From Frankia canadensis (GTDB lineage: Bacteria > Actinomycetota > Actinomycetes > Frankiales > Frankiaceae): 41,917 nucleotides of DNA. Both the position numbers and the translations under genes were made by a program. Each line of letters begins with the position of its first letter. Positions within the stretch are counted from its first letter, which is position 1. The notes beneath the pieces were generated by a model. It ran no database searches. It was not told the DNA's origin and saw only the letters and a program-made list of their open reading frames with translations. The DNA lies in NCBI RefSeq assembly GCF_900197875.1, contig NZ_FZMO01000301.1, positions 1 through 41,917 on the forward strand, read 5' to 3'. This document shows, in pieces, positions 20,846 through 29,062 of this stretch.

Positions 20846-21868
20846 CTAGTCGATACGCGTGCAGGGATCCAGGTCGCTGGCGGCAAAGCCCCTTCTTGTG
20901 GGGACTCCAGGGCTGGTTTTGGGCGCAGCTTCGTCCAGCGGGTGCACGCCAGCCACGACGGGATCGTAGGACTCTGTTGACACGCTCAACGTGAAGAGAT
21001 CGCCTCGCGAGTAGTGGCCGACCACATCGAAGTCGAGCTGGCTACGAGGGATCTCGTCCAGATCCAGCGTTGCGGTGAGCACCGCTTCACCGGAGCGTTC
21101 AGGACCGGCAAGAACCTGGCCGAACGGATCCACGATCATGCTGCCCCCGGTGGAGAGGATCTCGCCTGGTGGCACGTCGAGCGGATAGTCCTCCGGATAG
21201 TCGCTTCTCCTGCTGAACTGGTTGGAGCTCAAGACGAAGCAGCGCCCTTCCAGCGCGATGTGTCTCATCGTGGCTTCCCAACCGTCTCGGTCGTCTGCCG
21301 TTGGGGCGCACCAGATACGCACTCCCTGGCTGTACATGTAAGTGCGCAGCAAGGGCATGTAGTTCTCCCAGCAGATCGCAACTCCGACCTGGCCGTGTCG
21401 CGTCGGCACGACTGGGGGACGCGACAGGTCGCCCTGGCCCCACACGACACGCTCGGCCGCCGTGGGAAGTAGCTTCCGTCGCCAGCCGATCAACCCGTCG
21501 CCTGGATCGATGACGAGAGCGGTGCAGTAGAGGGTCCCTCCCGAACGTTCAATCACTCCGATGGCCAACGTCATGTCGGTGTCGCGCGAGATGCGTTCCA
21601 ATTCGGCGACTTGAGGGCCGTCCAGCTCGATGGCTGCCTGGTGGTACCTGCGGTACCACTCGCGACCCTCCGCGCTTCGGCGACCGACTGTGGCACCAAA
21701 GGTCATTTCCCGCGGGTATCCGCCCAGGAAGGCCTCAGGGAAGAGTGTGAACCTCGATCCATCGTCGGCTGCCTGGACCGCAAGTCGCCGCGCCCTCTCG
21801 AGCGAGGCGTTGGCATCGAAGGGCACTCCGGCAGACTGAACTACGGCGACAGTGAGTGCACTCTTCAC
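20846..21868 (-). CDS. Nitrilase
   Basis: This is a nitrilase-branch carbon-nitrogen hydrolase of 340 residues, the normal length for the branch. The triad is E45 in FPEAFLGGYP, K132 in RRKLLPTAAER and C166 in VAICWENYMPLLR. The CWENYMPL context and the following IWCAPTADDRDGW are typical of true nitrilases, which convert nitriles to acids plus ammonia, rather than amidases. The GTG start at 21868 is placed 7 bp after GGAGG. It lies 16 bp after the SIS gene in the same operon. The natural nitrile is unknown. Nicotinonitrile would link to NAMPT chemistry and indoleacetonitrile to plant signalling; both are speculation. Confidence 0.88.
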   Translation of the reverse strand: MKSALTVAVVQSAGVPFDANASLERARRLAVQAADDGSRFTLFPEAFLGGYPREMTFGATVGRRSAEGREWYRRYHQAAIELDGPQVAELERISRDTDMTLAIGVIERSGGTLYCTALVIDPGDGLIGWRRKLLPTAAERVVWGQGDLSRPPVVPTRHGQVGVAICWENYMPLLRTYMYSQGVRIWCAPTADDRDGWEATMRHIALEGRCFVLSSNQFSRRSDYPEDYPLDVPPGEILSTGGSMIVDPFGQVLAGPERSGEAVLTATLDLDEIPRSQLDFDVVGHYSRGDLFTLSVSTESYDPVVAGVHPLDEAAPKTSPGVPTRRGFAASDLDPCTRID

Positions 21869-21884
21869 GCCGGCACCTCCGCTA

Positions 21885-22898
21885 TCACAGGCGGATGCCG
21901 GTCATGACACTGCGCCAGGGTTCGCGCCCGCCATGCATCGTGTCCGGATCGGTGCCACGCTTCCTCGCAAGCTCAGCTGTGAGGCGCTGCAGTGGGAGAA
22001 TGCTCGACATCGGCTGAAGAAGTGGATGTGGGGTGACGAAGCCGAGTCCACTCGCGTCGCTGTCCCGCATCACTCTGATGGTGATCATGCCCAAATCGTC
22101 CAGAACTTGGCCGAGCCTGCTCATCCGCCCGCGGTCGTCGTGGGCAGGATCGATGAGGATCCCGGCGATCCCGCGGTGATAGCTCGCGGGCGTGCCGTGC
22201 AGAGCGAACTCCGGAGACATGCCTTCGGTCCACATCCAAGCGCCCTCCTTAATCTTCAGGGCGGCCTCCTGCGCGGTGGCGAAGTCGAGCCCGAACCCGA
22301 CAATGAGCAGCGCCTCAAGATTCGAGATGCGGGCCGCTACGGCTGCGGGATCTCCCATGCTCAAGGTCTTCTCGAGGGCTGCGGGCAAGTCAACGAGTGC
22401 GCTGGCGAACTGGCCCTGAGTGGTTGAGTCAAGGGAAGCAGCGAGCTTTGCCAGAATCGCCAACGACGTGAGATACGACACGGTGAAAGTGCCGGCGGTC
22501 TCGTCCGGGCATGCGCGGACCGTGGTGTCGGCTGCCTGCTCGGGAGCCGCCTCCCCGACTACTGCCAGGGTCGCTGCGCCTGCACCCCGCGCTCGGGCGA
22601 GCGAAGCGTGCGGGAATGTCTTGGTTCCACGGTGACTAATGACGATGGTCTGCTCATTCGGCAGAATCGTCGACCACGTCCCATAGTCATGAGCATCCAC
22701 GGCACGGCTTCGCACGGCGCCGTTGCTCAATGTCGTAACCCAGTCCGATGCAATGCGAGCCGCGTGGAGGGAAGTGCCCACGCCAACGAAGCTCACCGGG
22801 CGGTCAGGGTCCAGTCTCGGTACGTTGACGTCTGCGATCGTCTTGCCGACGACACTTGGGATCGACGCAATTTGCGAATCCAGATTGTAGCTAATCAT
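21885..22898 (-). CDS. Double SIS-domain sugar-phosphate isomerase/deglycase (GlmS isomerase-like)
   Basis: The 337-residue protein matches the isomerase half of GlmS and relatives such as AgaS and FrlB, and has no glutaminase domain. The first SIS domain has VSFVGVGTSLHAARIASDW and an IVISHRGTK loop in place of the usual Ser-Gln-Ser-Gly loop. The second has the helix AQEAALKIKEGAWMWTEG followed by FALHGTPA, the equivalent of the GlmS segment with the catalytic Glu and His. It should act on a phosphorylated ketose or aminosugar. The ATG at 22898 has AGGAGGAG just upstream. It sits between NAMPT and nitrilase in one operon, so a phosphorylated pentose or a glycated intermediate is a reasonable guess. 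Confidence 0.75.
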   Translation of the reverse strand: MISYNLDSQIASIPSVVGKTIADVNVPRLDPDRPVSFVGVGTSLHAARIASDWVTTLSNGAVRSRAVDAHDYGTWSTILPNEQTIVISHRGTKTFPHASLARARGAGAATLAVVGEAAPEQAADTTVRACPDETAGTFTVSYLTSLAILAKLAASLDSTTQGQFASALVDLPAALEKTLSMGDPAAVAARISNLEALLIVGFGLDFATAQEAALKIKEGAWMWTEGMSPEFALHGTPASYHRGIAGILIDPAHDDRGRMSRLGQVLDDLGMITIRVMRDSDASGLGFVTPHPLLQPMSSILPLQRLTAELARKRGTDPDTMHGGREPWRSVMTGIRL

Positions 22899-22954
22899 TA
22901 CACTCCTCCTGTGCGCGAACTGAAAATGGTCTCCCGTTGGGAAGGGCTGGTCGG

Positions 22955-24451
22955 CTATGCGTTCACTCCACTCGCGGCGGAGTTCACCTCGCCATTGGTC
23001 ACGGAATCCACCTCGCGGGCAGCCCTGATCTCGGCGACCGCGTCGAGGTAATACGACTCGGGCACTTCCTTCTCGCTGTTTGCAATCAGCTCGTCGAACT
23101 CCCACATCTTCAGCAGTTTTCCGTTGCGGAAGACTGGCTGAAGAAGATTTTCCTCCGGCGCTACGGACTCGCGCCGTACCGTCTTGAAGTCCTCGCCATC
23201 CGTCACCAGTGCGAGGCGGCCGGCTTTCGAGTGCTTGACACCGTCGCCGGAAGGCGCCTTGGACACGTCGCGCCACTCTCCGTTGACACAGATGGCGTTC
23301 ACCTTCATTCCGAACGCCATCGTGTCCCTGTTCACCTGCTGGAGCAGGCCGCCACCCATTCCATACACAGCGTTGTCGATCGCCAGTCCACGCCGCTCGA
23401 GTTCCATGAGGATTCGCGGGAACGAATGCCTGGTGACGCCATCGCCCTGAACGACCTTGACGAAGCTCGGAAGGACCTTGAAGCCCTTGGAGTTGACGGT
23501 GTACCCGAAGGACTCCATCAGCCACTCTGCCGTGTCGGCCGTGACTTGAACGGGGTCGCCCGAGTCGGGTCGGATACCGACAAGTCCTGGGAAGTTCTGG
23601 ACTATCTCCTTGAGCTCTCCGCCGATGATGTTCTTGACTGCATTCTCGTGGTCGTAAGTGTCTGTCAGAACGATTGCGACCCCGACGTGTCGGTAGGTTT
23701 CCAGCATATTTCGGATGGCGTCGGCCTCGTTTTCTCGGCCCCAGGACGACAGAACGGCATGCTCCGTGTTGGGCCCAGAGCTCGACGTGTAGGCGGCGTT
23801 GTAGTACCGCTTGGCCGCCACGATGCCGGCGATCGTGTCTGACTGGCTGAACGACACGAGACTCGCGAGACCGCCGAGCGCTGCGGACTCCAGCGAGCTG
23901 ACGCCACGAGCGCCGTAGTCGTGGAGGACCCTCCGGATCAGCCCCTCAGAGTCGGAGGTGGCCTCTGCGACATCTCTGATCTGCTGCTTGGCGCGCCAGG
24001 CGATCGTGCCGACGGTCATCGGATACCAGATGGCCCGAATCAGTGCCGTCTCGATGAACGTGGTCACCCAGTGGTACTTGGGGTCGGTGTTCACCAGCTG
24101 CACGAGCACGTTGCGGATCGGCAGAACGGTGCCCTCCGAGACAGCTTCGATCTCCACGGGAAGGTATCCGTCGTGGTCTCGTAGGATGCCCATCCAGATG
24201 TCTCGGTTGAAGTGCATCCCTTGTTCGCGGGCGATCAGCTCGGCCTCGTTGATGTGCTCGAGGGTGACCGGCTTGGTCAGGTACTCGCGGAGGAATGCCT
24301 GCAGGCCCACGAACATTCCCGCGGGAATCTCACCGCCGCGCGCCTCGATGTAGCTGGACACGTACTCGGTGCCCTGCGGGTAGAGGGCGTAGTGACAGTT
24401 CTTGTAGCTGTCGGTGTTGGTGATGATGTTGTTGAAATCGAACTGGCTCAT
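22955..24451 (-). CDS. nadV: Nicotinamide phosphoribosyltransferase (NAMPT/NadV)
   Basis: The 498-residue protein matches NAMPT length and motifs. NTDSYKNCHYALYPQGTEYV at the N-terminus binds the phosphoribosyl moiety and pyridine. GPNTEHAVLSSWG near residue 228 carries the histidine that is phosphorylated in NAMPT. GIRPDSGDP near 295 binds ribose phosphate. The reaction is nicotinamide + PRPP to NMN + PPi, with ATP hydrolysis stimulating it. The enzyme is cytosolic and feeds NAD synthesis. The ATG at 24451 has AGGAG 8 bp upstream. It is the second gene of the operon, 53 bp after the Amt-like gene. A decayed second copy lies at 26200-26485. A PRPP synthetase gene in the same island can supply its co-substrate. 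Confidence 0.93.
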   Translation of the reverse strand: MSQFDFNNIITNTDSYKNCHYALYPQGTEYVSSYIEARGGEIPAGMFVGLQAFLREYLTKPVTLEHINEAELIAREQGMHFNRDIWMGILRDHDGYLPVEIEAVSEGTVLPIRNVLVQLVNTDPKYHWVTTFIETALIRAIWYPMTVGTIAWRAKQQIRDVAEATSDSEGLIRRVLHDYGARGVSSLESAALGGLASLVSFSQSDTIAGIVAAKRYYNAAYTSSSGPNTEHAVLSSWGRENEADAIRNMLETYRHVGVAIVLTDTYDHENAVKNIIGGELKEIVQNFPGLVGIRPDSGDPVQVTADTAEWLMESFGYTVNSKGFKVLPSFVKVVQGDGVTRHSFPRILMELERRGLAIDNAVYGMGGGLLQQVNRDTMAFGMKVNAICVNGEWRDVSKAPSGDGVKHSKAGRLALVTDGEDFKTVRRESVAPEENLLQPVFRNGKLLKMWEFDELIANSEKEVPESYYLDAVAEIRAAREVDSVTNGEVNSAASGVNA

Positions 24452-24504
24452 CAGTACTCCTGGTAACGCTATTTGAACGATCAGTAAGTTGTCGCAGTCC
24501 CGCT

Positions 24505-25965
24505 TTACCGTGGGCCGGGCTCGCCGAGCAGCAACTTCGATGCGCCGTTCTCGGCCGCCAAGGGGGTCCCCACTGGCGGCCCCACCTCCGCGACTCCGTC
24601 GTCCTTGAATCGGTCCAACGCGCTCCATTTCCAGTAGAAGCGGTCAAGGCCGACGAGCTCAGCCTCTTCCGAAACTCGGAGTCCGGTCGTCCGCTCGAGA
24701 ATAAAGCACAGGATCAGCGCTGCAACGAGTGAGATGCCAACGGTGACGAGCACACCGATCAACTGCCAGAGGAAGGTGATGTGGGCGTGCTGGAAGGCGT
24801 ACTTGCCGGTGGTGATACCGAAGAATCCGCCGGTCTTGGTGCCTGAGGCAACGATGCCGGGGATGAGGGCGGCGTAGATTCCGGTACCGAGCGTCAAAGG
24901 GATCACCTTCGACTCGTCGATTCCGATGCGATCGAGCAACCGGGAAGTGCCCAGACCGATGAACGGTGCGGGCAGTGCGACCAGCAGCATGATCCAAGGC
25001 TTGGTCACGTCGAAGAGTGCCGTGCCCGAGATGTAGCCGACGATGGGTCCGGCGAGGATCCAGAAGGAATTCCGTTGCCGGTAGGAAATGATCATTCCCC
25101 CGATCAGGCCGCCGCCCATGCCGCAGATGATGTTGATGAACGCAAGGCCGATCCCGCTGTGGGTCATCGAGATGCCGTAGTACCCCTTGCCCGACACCAT
25201 GTAGCCACAGCCCAGCACGATGAACGGGATGCAGACGAGCAGCACGAGGATGCCCTTGGCCACTGACGGCATGTCCGACGCCTTGGGACCGCTCGTCCGC
25301 GAGTCCGGACGCCACTTGCTGCCCAGGCGCGGTCCCAGGCGCCAAGCAAGGACGAGGGCGGTGCAGCCCGCCCAGATGTAGAGACCGAACAGACCGCTGT
25401 AGTCGTGCAAACCGTGGTTGGTCAGTGGGCTCGTTGAACCCCACGTCAAGTACAAGATGAACGGAATCACCAAGCCGCCGCTCACCGCGCCGATCACGTA
25501 CATCGCCGATGACTTGATGCGTTCAGTCCCGGCCCCATGCAGCAGGGCAACGGCGAACGCCACGTAGGTCACGAAGAACAGCAGGAACACTTGGTAGACG
25601 TCGACGCTGTCCTGCCGGGTCGGATTGATCTCGTCGGCGAAGTGGGTGACGAACGTTCCACCCAGCCACCAGTCCCTCACCGCGTGCCGAAACGAGCTAC
25701 CGCCCGGCACGATCTGGTAGTACTGCCAGATCCAGATCGCGTAGCCGATGACCATGAACGCCATACCCGAAACCAGTGCCGCTGTGATCTTGGTGACCCA
25801 TTGGTCGAGATGGTTCTTTCTGCGGGCCAGGCCACTGTCGATCAATCCGATTCCGAGAATGCCGGCGAGCAGCGCAAGAGTAGCCAAGGAGAAGAACACA
25901 TCTTGCAGGAAGACGTCTGTGGAGACCTGTTCCTTAAAGGTGGATTCGGACAGATATATGTGCAT
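24505..25965 (-). CDS. Amt-like membrane protein lacking both pore histidines
   Basis: The 486-residue protein aligns with Amt/AmtB ammonium channels along its length, with about eleven hydrophobic helices. Matches include SGLARRKN in helix 1, the LTWGS segment aligned with the AmtB W148 region, and the terminal GLRVSEEAELVGLD, close to the GLRV-PEEQ tail of AmtB. At the twin-histidine positions of AmtB, the LDFAGGTVVHIN motif reads HDYSGLFGLYIW, with Tyr for H168. The VFGVHGVCG motif reads VIPLTLGTG, with Thr for H318. It may therefore carry something other than ammonium, or act as a sensor. It is the first gene of the NAMPT operon. Its ATG follows AGAGG. Confidence 0.75.
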   Translation of the reverse strand: MHIYLSESTFKEQVSTDVFLQDVFFSLATLALLAGILGIGLIDSGLARRKNHLDQWVTKITAALVSGMAFMVIGYAIWIWQYYQIVPGGSSFRHAVRDWWLGGTFVTHFADEINPTRQDSVDVYQVFLLFFVTYVAFAVALLHGAGTERIKSSAMYVIGAVSGGLVIPFILYLTWGSTSPLTNHGLHDYSGLFGLYIWAGCTALVLAWRLGPRLGSKWRPDSRTSGPKASDMPSVAKGILVLLVCIPFIVLGCGYMVSGKGYYGISMTHSGIGLAFINIICGMGGGLIGGMIISYRQRNSFWILAGPIVGYISGTALFDVTKPWIMLLVALPAPFIGLGTSRLLDRIGIDESKVIPLTLGTGIYAALIPGIVASGTKTGGFFGITTGKYAFQHAHITFLWQLIGVLVTVGISLVAALILCFILERTTGLRVSEEAELVGLDRFYWKWSALDRFKDDGVAEVGPPVGTPLAAENGASKLLLGEPGPR

Positions 25966-26199
25966 TCGATGAATCCTCTCGTCTCGGCATTCAGTTGAGC
26001 GATAAAGCCTGCTGTCGCTATTGCGGGGATCGACACACAGTCTTGGAAGAATTTCGAGGGCTAAGCCCAGGTCTCAAGCGGAGAAACAAGTCGAAGATGG
26101 TCGTTCCCGGGGGGCGATCGCGACCATCTGGTTCTTGGGCTGCAATGACCGCCAGGGTCTGACGGCCTCGGCATCCACGGCGCGCAGCTGAGTCGCGAG

Positions 26200-26485
26200 T
26201 GAGGTCCGTCGTGGTCGCGCAGCACGCCGAGCCAGATGTCCCGGTTGAAGTGCATGCCCTGCTCGCGCGCGATCGCCTCGGCCTCGTTGATGTGCTCCAG
26301 CGTCAGCGGCTCGGTCAGGTACGGATGAAGGCCTGAGGCCCGACGAACATGCTGACCGGCATCTCGACACCTCGAGCCTCGATGTAGGCCGAGACGTACT
26401 CAGTACCGGACGGGTACATCGGGTAGTGGGAGTTCTTGTAGCTGTCGGTGTCGGTGATGATGTTGTGGAAGTCGAACCTTGTCAC
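26200..26485 (-). pseudogene. 5' fragment of a second NAMPT gene
   Basis: From a GTG at 26485 behind GGAGG, the frame encodes FDFHNIITDTDSYKNSHYPM and continues parallel to the intact NAMPT. A frameshift follows MFVGPQAF near residue 55. A second frame then gives LTLEHINEAEAIAREQGMHF and FNRDIWLGVLRDHDG before homology ends near 26200. It is clearly diverged from the intact copy, so it is not a recent local duplicate. The promoter region with a LacI-type operator candidate is still present. Confidence 0.85.
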
Positions 26486-26519
26486 TCTCGAACCTCCCTC
26501 CTGGAGAACCGCTCAGGAG

Positions 26520-26533
26520 TAGAAACGTTTTCA
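26520..26533 (-). promoter_or_regulatory. Putative LacI-type operator before the NAMPT remnant
   Basis: TAGAAACGTTTTCA contains the perfect palindrome AAACGTTT at 26523-26530 and lies 35 bp before the remnant's start codon. It shares TAGAAACGT with the site at 30111-30123. A LacI-family regulator is encoded 6 kb away in the same island. Confidence 0.5.
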
Positions 26534-26850
26534 CTATCGGGTGAAGCGCAGTACACACCGGCTGGGTTACGCGCAGCGCCGCAACGTGTAAACGGCGTGT
26601 TATGTTACGTCGACGCGGCCGGGCGAGTGCGCAGCGCGATCGCAGCCTTGTTCGTGGTCGTAGAGGATGCGTGAAGTCCGCTCGGCAGAAGGGATTCCAG
26701 GTCGCCTGTCGACCGGAACCCTATCGACGGCAACCGGGAACGCCCCGTGCAAGGACCGATGTCGCCGCGGCTCGACGTGCTCGCAGGGCGCAGAGTTGAA
26801 CGGATTCTAGTCTGCCGCTCCTGCTCAGCCCCGCCATCGACCTTCGCCGG
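26534..26850. other. Gene-free stretch
   Basis: No protein-like frame or RNA gene is apparent between the NAMPT remnant promoter and the 3' end of the quinone reductase gene. It may hold the terminator of the psuG operon, but no clear hairpin was found. Confidence 0.5.
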
Positions 26851-27468
26851 TCAGTCCGCGGTAGCGGAGGTGGTCGCGGCTCGCCCGGCCGCGAAGGCGA
26901 GCCCGGCACGCCGGGCGAGCTGAAGCCCCGCTGCGCGCTGGGTCTGGTTGCCGTCTCCTTCGACGTCGTAGATGAAGAGGCTCTCGACGTCGACGAGGCC
27001 GCAGTAGTTGAAGATGCCCATCTCGATTTGGGTCCGCATGGCGCCGTGATAGCCGCGGTTGTCGTAGCGGCGCTGGGTGGAGCCGGCAACGGCCAGCAGC
27101 AAGGTGGGCACCGCTGGCAGGACGCTGCCGGCCTCGTCCTGGCGGCGATGAGCCCAGCCGCCGGTGAAGACCCGGTCGATCCAGCCCTTCATCAGCGCCG
27201 GCATCGACCACCAGTACACGGGGAAGATCAGGGCGAGACGATCGGCCGCCTCGACCCGGAGCTGCATCTCGGCGACGTCGGGGGGCACCTGCGCGCCCCA
27301 GAAGTGCGCGTGGTCGGCCTCGGTGAAACGCGGATCGAAGCCCTCGCCGTGCAGGTCGACCAGATCGATTGTGTGACCGGACTCCCGGAACGGCTCGTGG
27401 AAACTGTCCATCACCGCGCCGGTGTAACTCTCGCGGATCGGATGGGCGAACACTGTCAGGAGATGCAT
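26851..27468 (-). CDS. NAD(P)H:quinone oxidoreductase, flavodoxin-like fold
   Basis: This 205-residue protein belongs to the NQO/KefF/MdaB-type flavodoxin-fold family. The N-terminal VFAHPIRESYTGAVM binds the FMN or FAD phosphate. LIFPVYWWSMPALMKGWIDR is the characteristic flavin-binding segment, followed by FTGGWAH. It reduces quinones or other electrophiles by two electrons with NAD(P)H in the cytosol. The ATG at 27468 lies inside the end of the GNAT gene (13 bp overlap), so the two are probably translationally coupled. It is the last gene of the psuG-prs-GNAT set. Its substrate in this context is unknown. Confidence 0.85.
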   Translation of the reverse strand: MHLLTVFAHPIRESYTGAVMDSFHEPFRESGHTIDLVDLHGEGFDPRFTEADHAHFWGAQVPPDVAEMQLRVEAADRLALIFPVYWWSMPALMKGWIDRVFTGGWAHRRQDEAGSVLPAVPTLLLAVAGSTQRRYDNRGYHGAMRTQIEMGIFNYCGLVDVESLFIYDVEGDGNQTQRAAGLQLARRAGLAFAAGRAATTSATAD

Positions 27469-27944
27469 GGCCGCGTCTTCGGCCCGATCGCCTTGGCGGC
27501 CGGTGGGGCGAGCGGGACGTGCACGCGATAGCGCACGAAGTCGTCGGCAGGGACGAACTCGTCGTACAGCCGGCGCGCCGGGTTGTCCGACCGGGTGTGC
27601 CAGTACAGGGAGGACCATCCGCTCCGAGCGGTCAGGTCGAGCAGATCGACGATCAGGCTCCGCCCGATGCCGGTGCCGCGCGACCCGGGATCGACGAAGA
27701 GATCCTCCAGATAGCAGGCCCGGCTTGTCGCCCAGCTCGTGGCGTGGGTGACGCTCACGCTGAAGCCGACGGCCTCGGACCCCCTGACCGCCATCCTGCC
27801 CAGCAGCTCACCCTGCGGGTCCAGGATTCGCTGCCAGGTCATCGCGGTGGTCTCCGTGGGGATATCCACCTCGTAGAAGCGGTTGTAGCCCTCCCAGAGG
27901 CGGCGCCATTCGGCTTCGTCGCGAGCCTGTGCGGCACGGATCAC
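27456..27944 (-). CDS. GNAT family N-acetyltransferase
   Basis: The 162-residue protein has the GNAT fold. ARDEAEWRRLWEGYNRFY is at the N-terminus, CYLEDLFVDPGSRGTGIGRSL is the acetyl-CoA pyrophosphate loop (R-x-x-G-x-G/A type), and LYWHTRSDNPARRLYDEF is the C-terminal alpha4 and beta5 region. It probably acetylates a small amine. The GTG at 27944 is chosen for AGGAGGG upstream and because homology begins there. It follows prs by 109 bp and overlaps the quinone reductase start by 13 bp. A role in modifying or detoxifying a pathway intermediate is possible. Confidence 0.85.
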   Translation of the reverse strand: MIRAAQARDEAEWRRLWEGYNRFYEVDIPTETTAMTWQRILDPQGELLGRMAVRGSEAVGFSVSVTHATSWATSRACYLEDLFVDPGSRGTGIGRSLIVDLLDLTARSGWSSLYWHTRSDNPARRLYDEFVPADDFVRYRVHVPLAPPAAKAIGPKTRPCIS

Positions 27945-28053
27945 CGCGCCGCCCTCCTGGTTTGCCTCCACCTCAGATCCTTCCCTTCTCGCAGAGCCGA
28001 GACCCGTCCCTCTCCCGCACAAGAGTGACACCCAACGGGCGGCGACGGGTCGC

Positions 28054-29034
28054 TCAGCGCGAGCCGTCGAACAGCGACGTGACGGATCCGTCCTCGAAGA
28101 CGGCACGGACCGCTTCGCCGAGGAGCGGGGCGATCGTCAGGACCGTGAGCTTGTCCATCGAGATCTCGAGCGCCGAGGGCAGCGTGTTCGTGACGATCAC
28201 CTCGGTCGCGGGACAATTCTTCAGCCGGTCCACCGCCGGGTCGGATAGAACGGCGTGCGTGGCGGCGATGACCACAGCTGCGGCCCCATCCTCGGCCAGC
28301 GCCTCAGCCGCCTTCACGATGGTGCCACCGGTGTCGATGATGTCGTCGGTCAGGACGCACACCCGATCCCGGACATCGCCGACCACACGGTTGGCGACCA
28401 CCTCGTTCGGTCTGTCGGTACGCCGGGTCTTGTGGATGAAGGCCAGCGGCGCATCCCCCAGCCGCGCCGCCCACCGCTCCGCCACCTTGATCCGGCCGGC
28501 ATCCGGCGAGACCATGGTCAGCGCAGTTGAGTCATAGTGGTCCTTGACGTAGTCAGCCAGCACCGGCATGGCGAGGAGATGATCCATAGGCCCGTCGAAG
28601 AAGCCCTGGAGCTGGTCGGCATGCAGATCGACGGTGATGATCCGGTCAGCGCCCGCCGCCTTGAACATCGAGGCGATCAACCGGGCGGAGATCGGCTCGC
28701 GGCCGCGGTGCTTCTTGTCCTGGCGGCTGTATCCGTAGTAGGGCATCACTGCCGTGATGCGCTTGGCGCTCGCGCGCTTCAACGCGTCGATCATGATCAG
28801 CTGCTCCATGATCCAGTCGTTGATCGGCGCCGCGTGAGACTGGAAGACGAACGCGTCGCACCCTCGCACCGACTCCTCGTAGCGCACGTAGAGCTCGGAG
28901 TTCGCGAACTCGTAGGCCGATGTCGGCACGATGGTGGTGCCCAGGTACTGCGCGACCTCCTGCGCTAGCGTGGGATGCCCGCGGCCGGTGAACAGCAGCA
29001 GGTTCTTCTCCGAGGCTCTCTTCATACCGGTCAC
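28054..29034 (-). CDS. prs: Ribose-phosphate pyrophosphokinase (PRPP synthetase)
   Basis: The 326-residue enzyme matches class I PRPP synthetases end to end. It includes FANSELYVRYEESVRGCDAF, YYGYSRQDKKHRGREPISA with the ATP-binding loop, TVDLHADQLQGFFDGP, and the PRPP loop VLTDDIIDTGGTI. It makes PRPP from ribose 5-phosphate and ATP. It looks like a close paralogue of the actinobacterial housekeeping enzyme. Its place in the island, 28 bp after psuG, suggests a dedicated PRPP supply, most simply for the NAMPT in the neighbouring operon. The GTG at 29034 has GAGGAGG upstream; an ATG three codons later is less well spaced. Confidence 0.95.
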   Translation of the reverse strand: MTGMKRASEKNLLLFTGRGHPTLAQEVAQYLGTTIVPTSAYEFANSELYVRYEESVRGCDAFVFQSHAAPINDWIMEQLIMIDALKRASAKRITAVMPYYGYSRQDKKHRGREPISARLIASMFKAAGADRIITVDLHADQLQGFFDGPMDHLLAMPVLADYVKDHYDSTALTMVSPDAGRIKVAERWAARLGDAPLAFIHKTRRTDRPNEVVANRVVGDVRDRVCVLTDDIIDTGGTIVKAAEALAEDGAAAVVIAATHAVLSDPAVDRLKNCPATEVIVTNTLPSALEISMDKLTVLTIAPLLGEAVRAVFEDGSVTSLFDGSR

Positions 29035-29062
29035 GCTCGCCTCCTCGCCCCGGGCCGGCCGG

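Noticed and set aside
20846-21868. Nit1C-type cyanide assimilation cluster around the nitrilase
   Set aside because: The radical SAM, PurM-like and FAD-dependent partners that define that cluster are absent.
28054-29034. ADP-ribose pyrophosphate synthetase of a phage-type NAD reconstitution pathway (NARP1) instead of PRPP synthetase
   Set aside because: All segments match ordinary actinobacterial PRPP synthetase closely, and the NAMPT partner also looks canonical. The PRPP-based route is the simpler reading.
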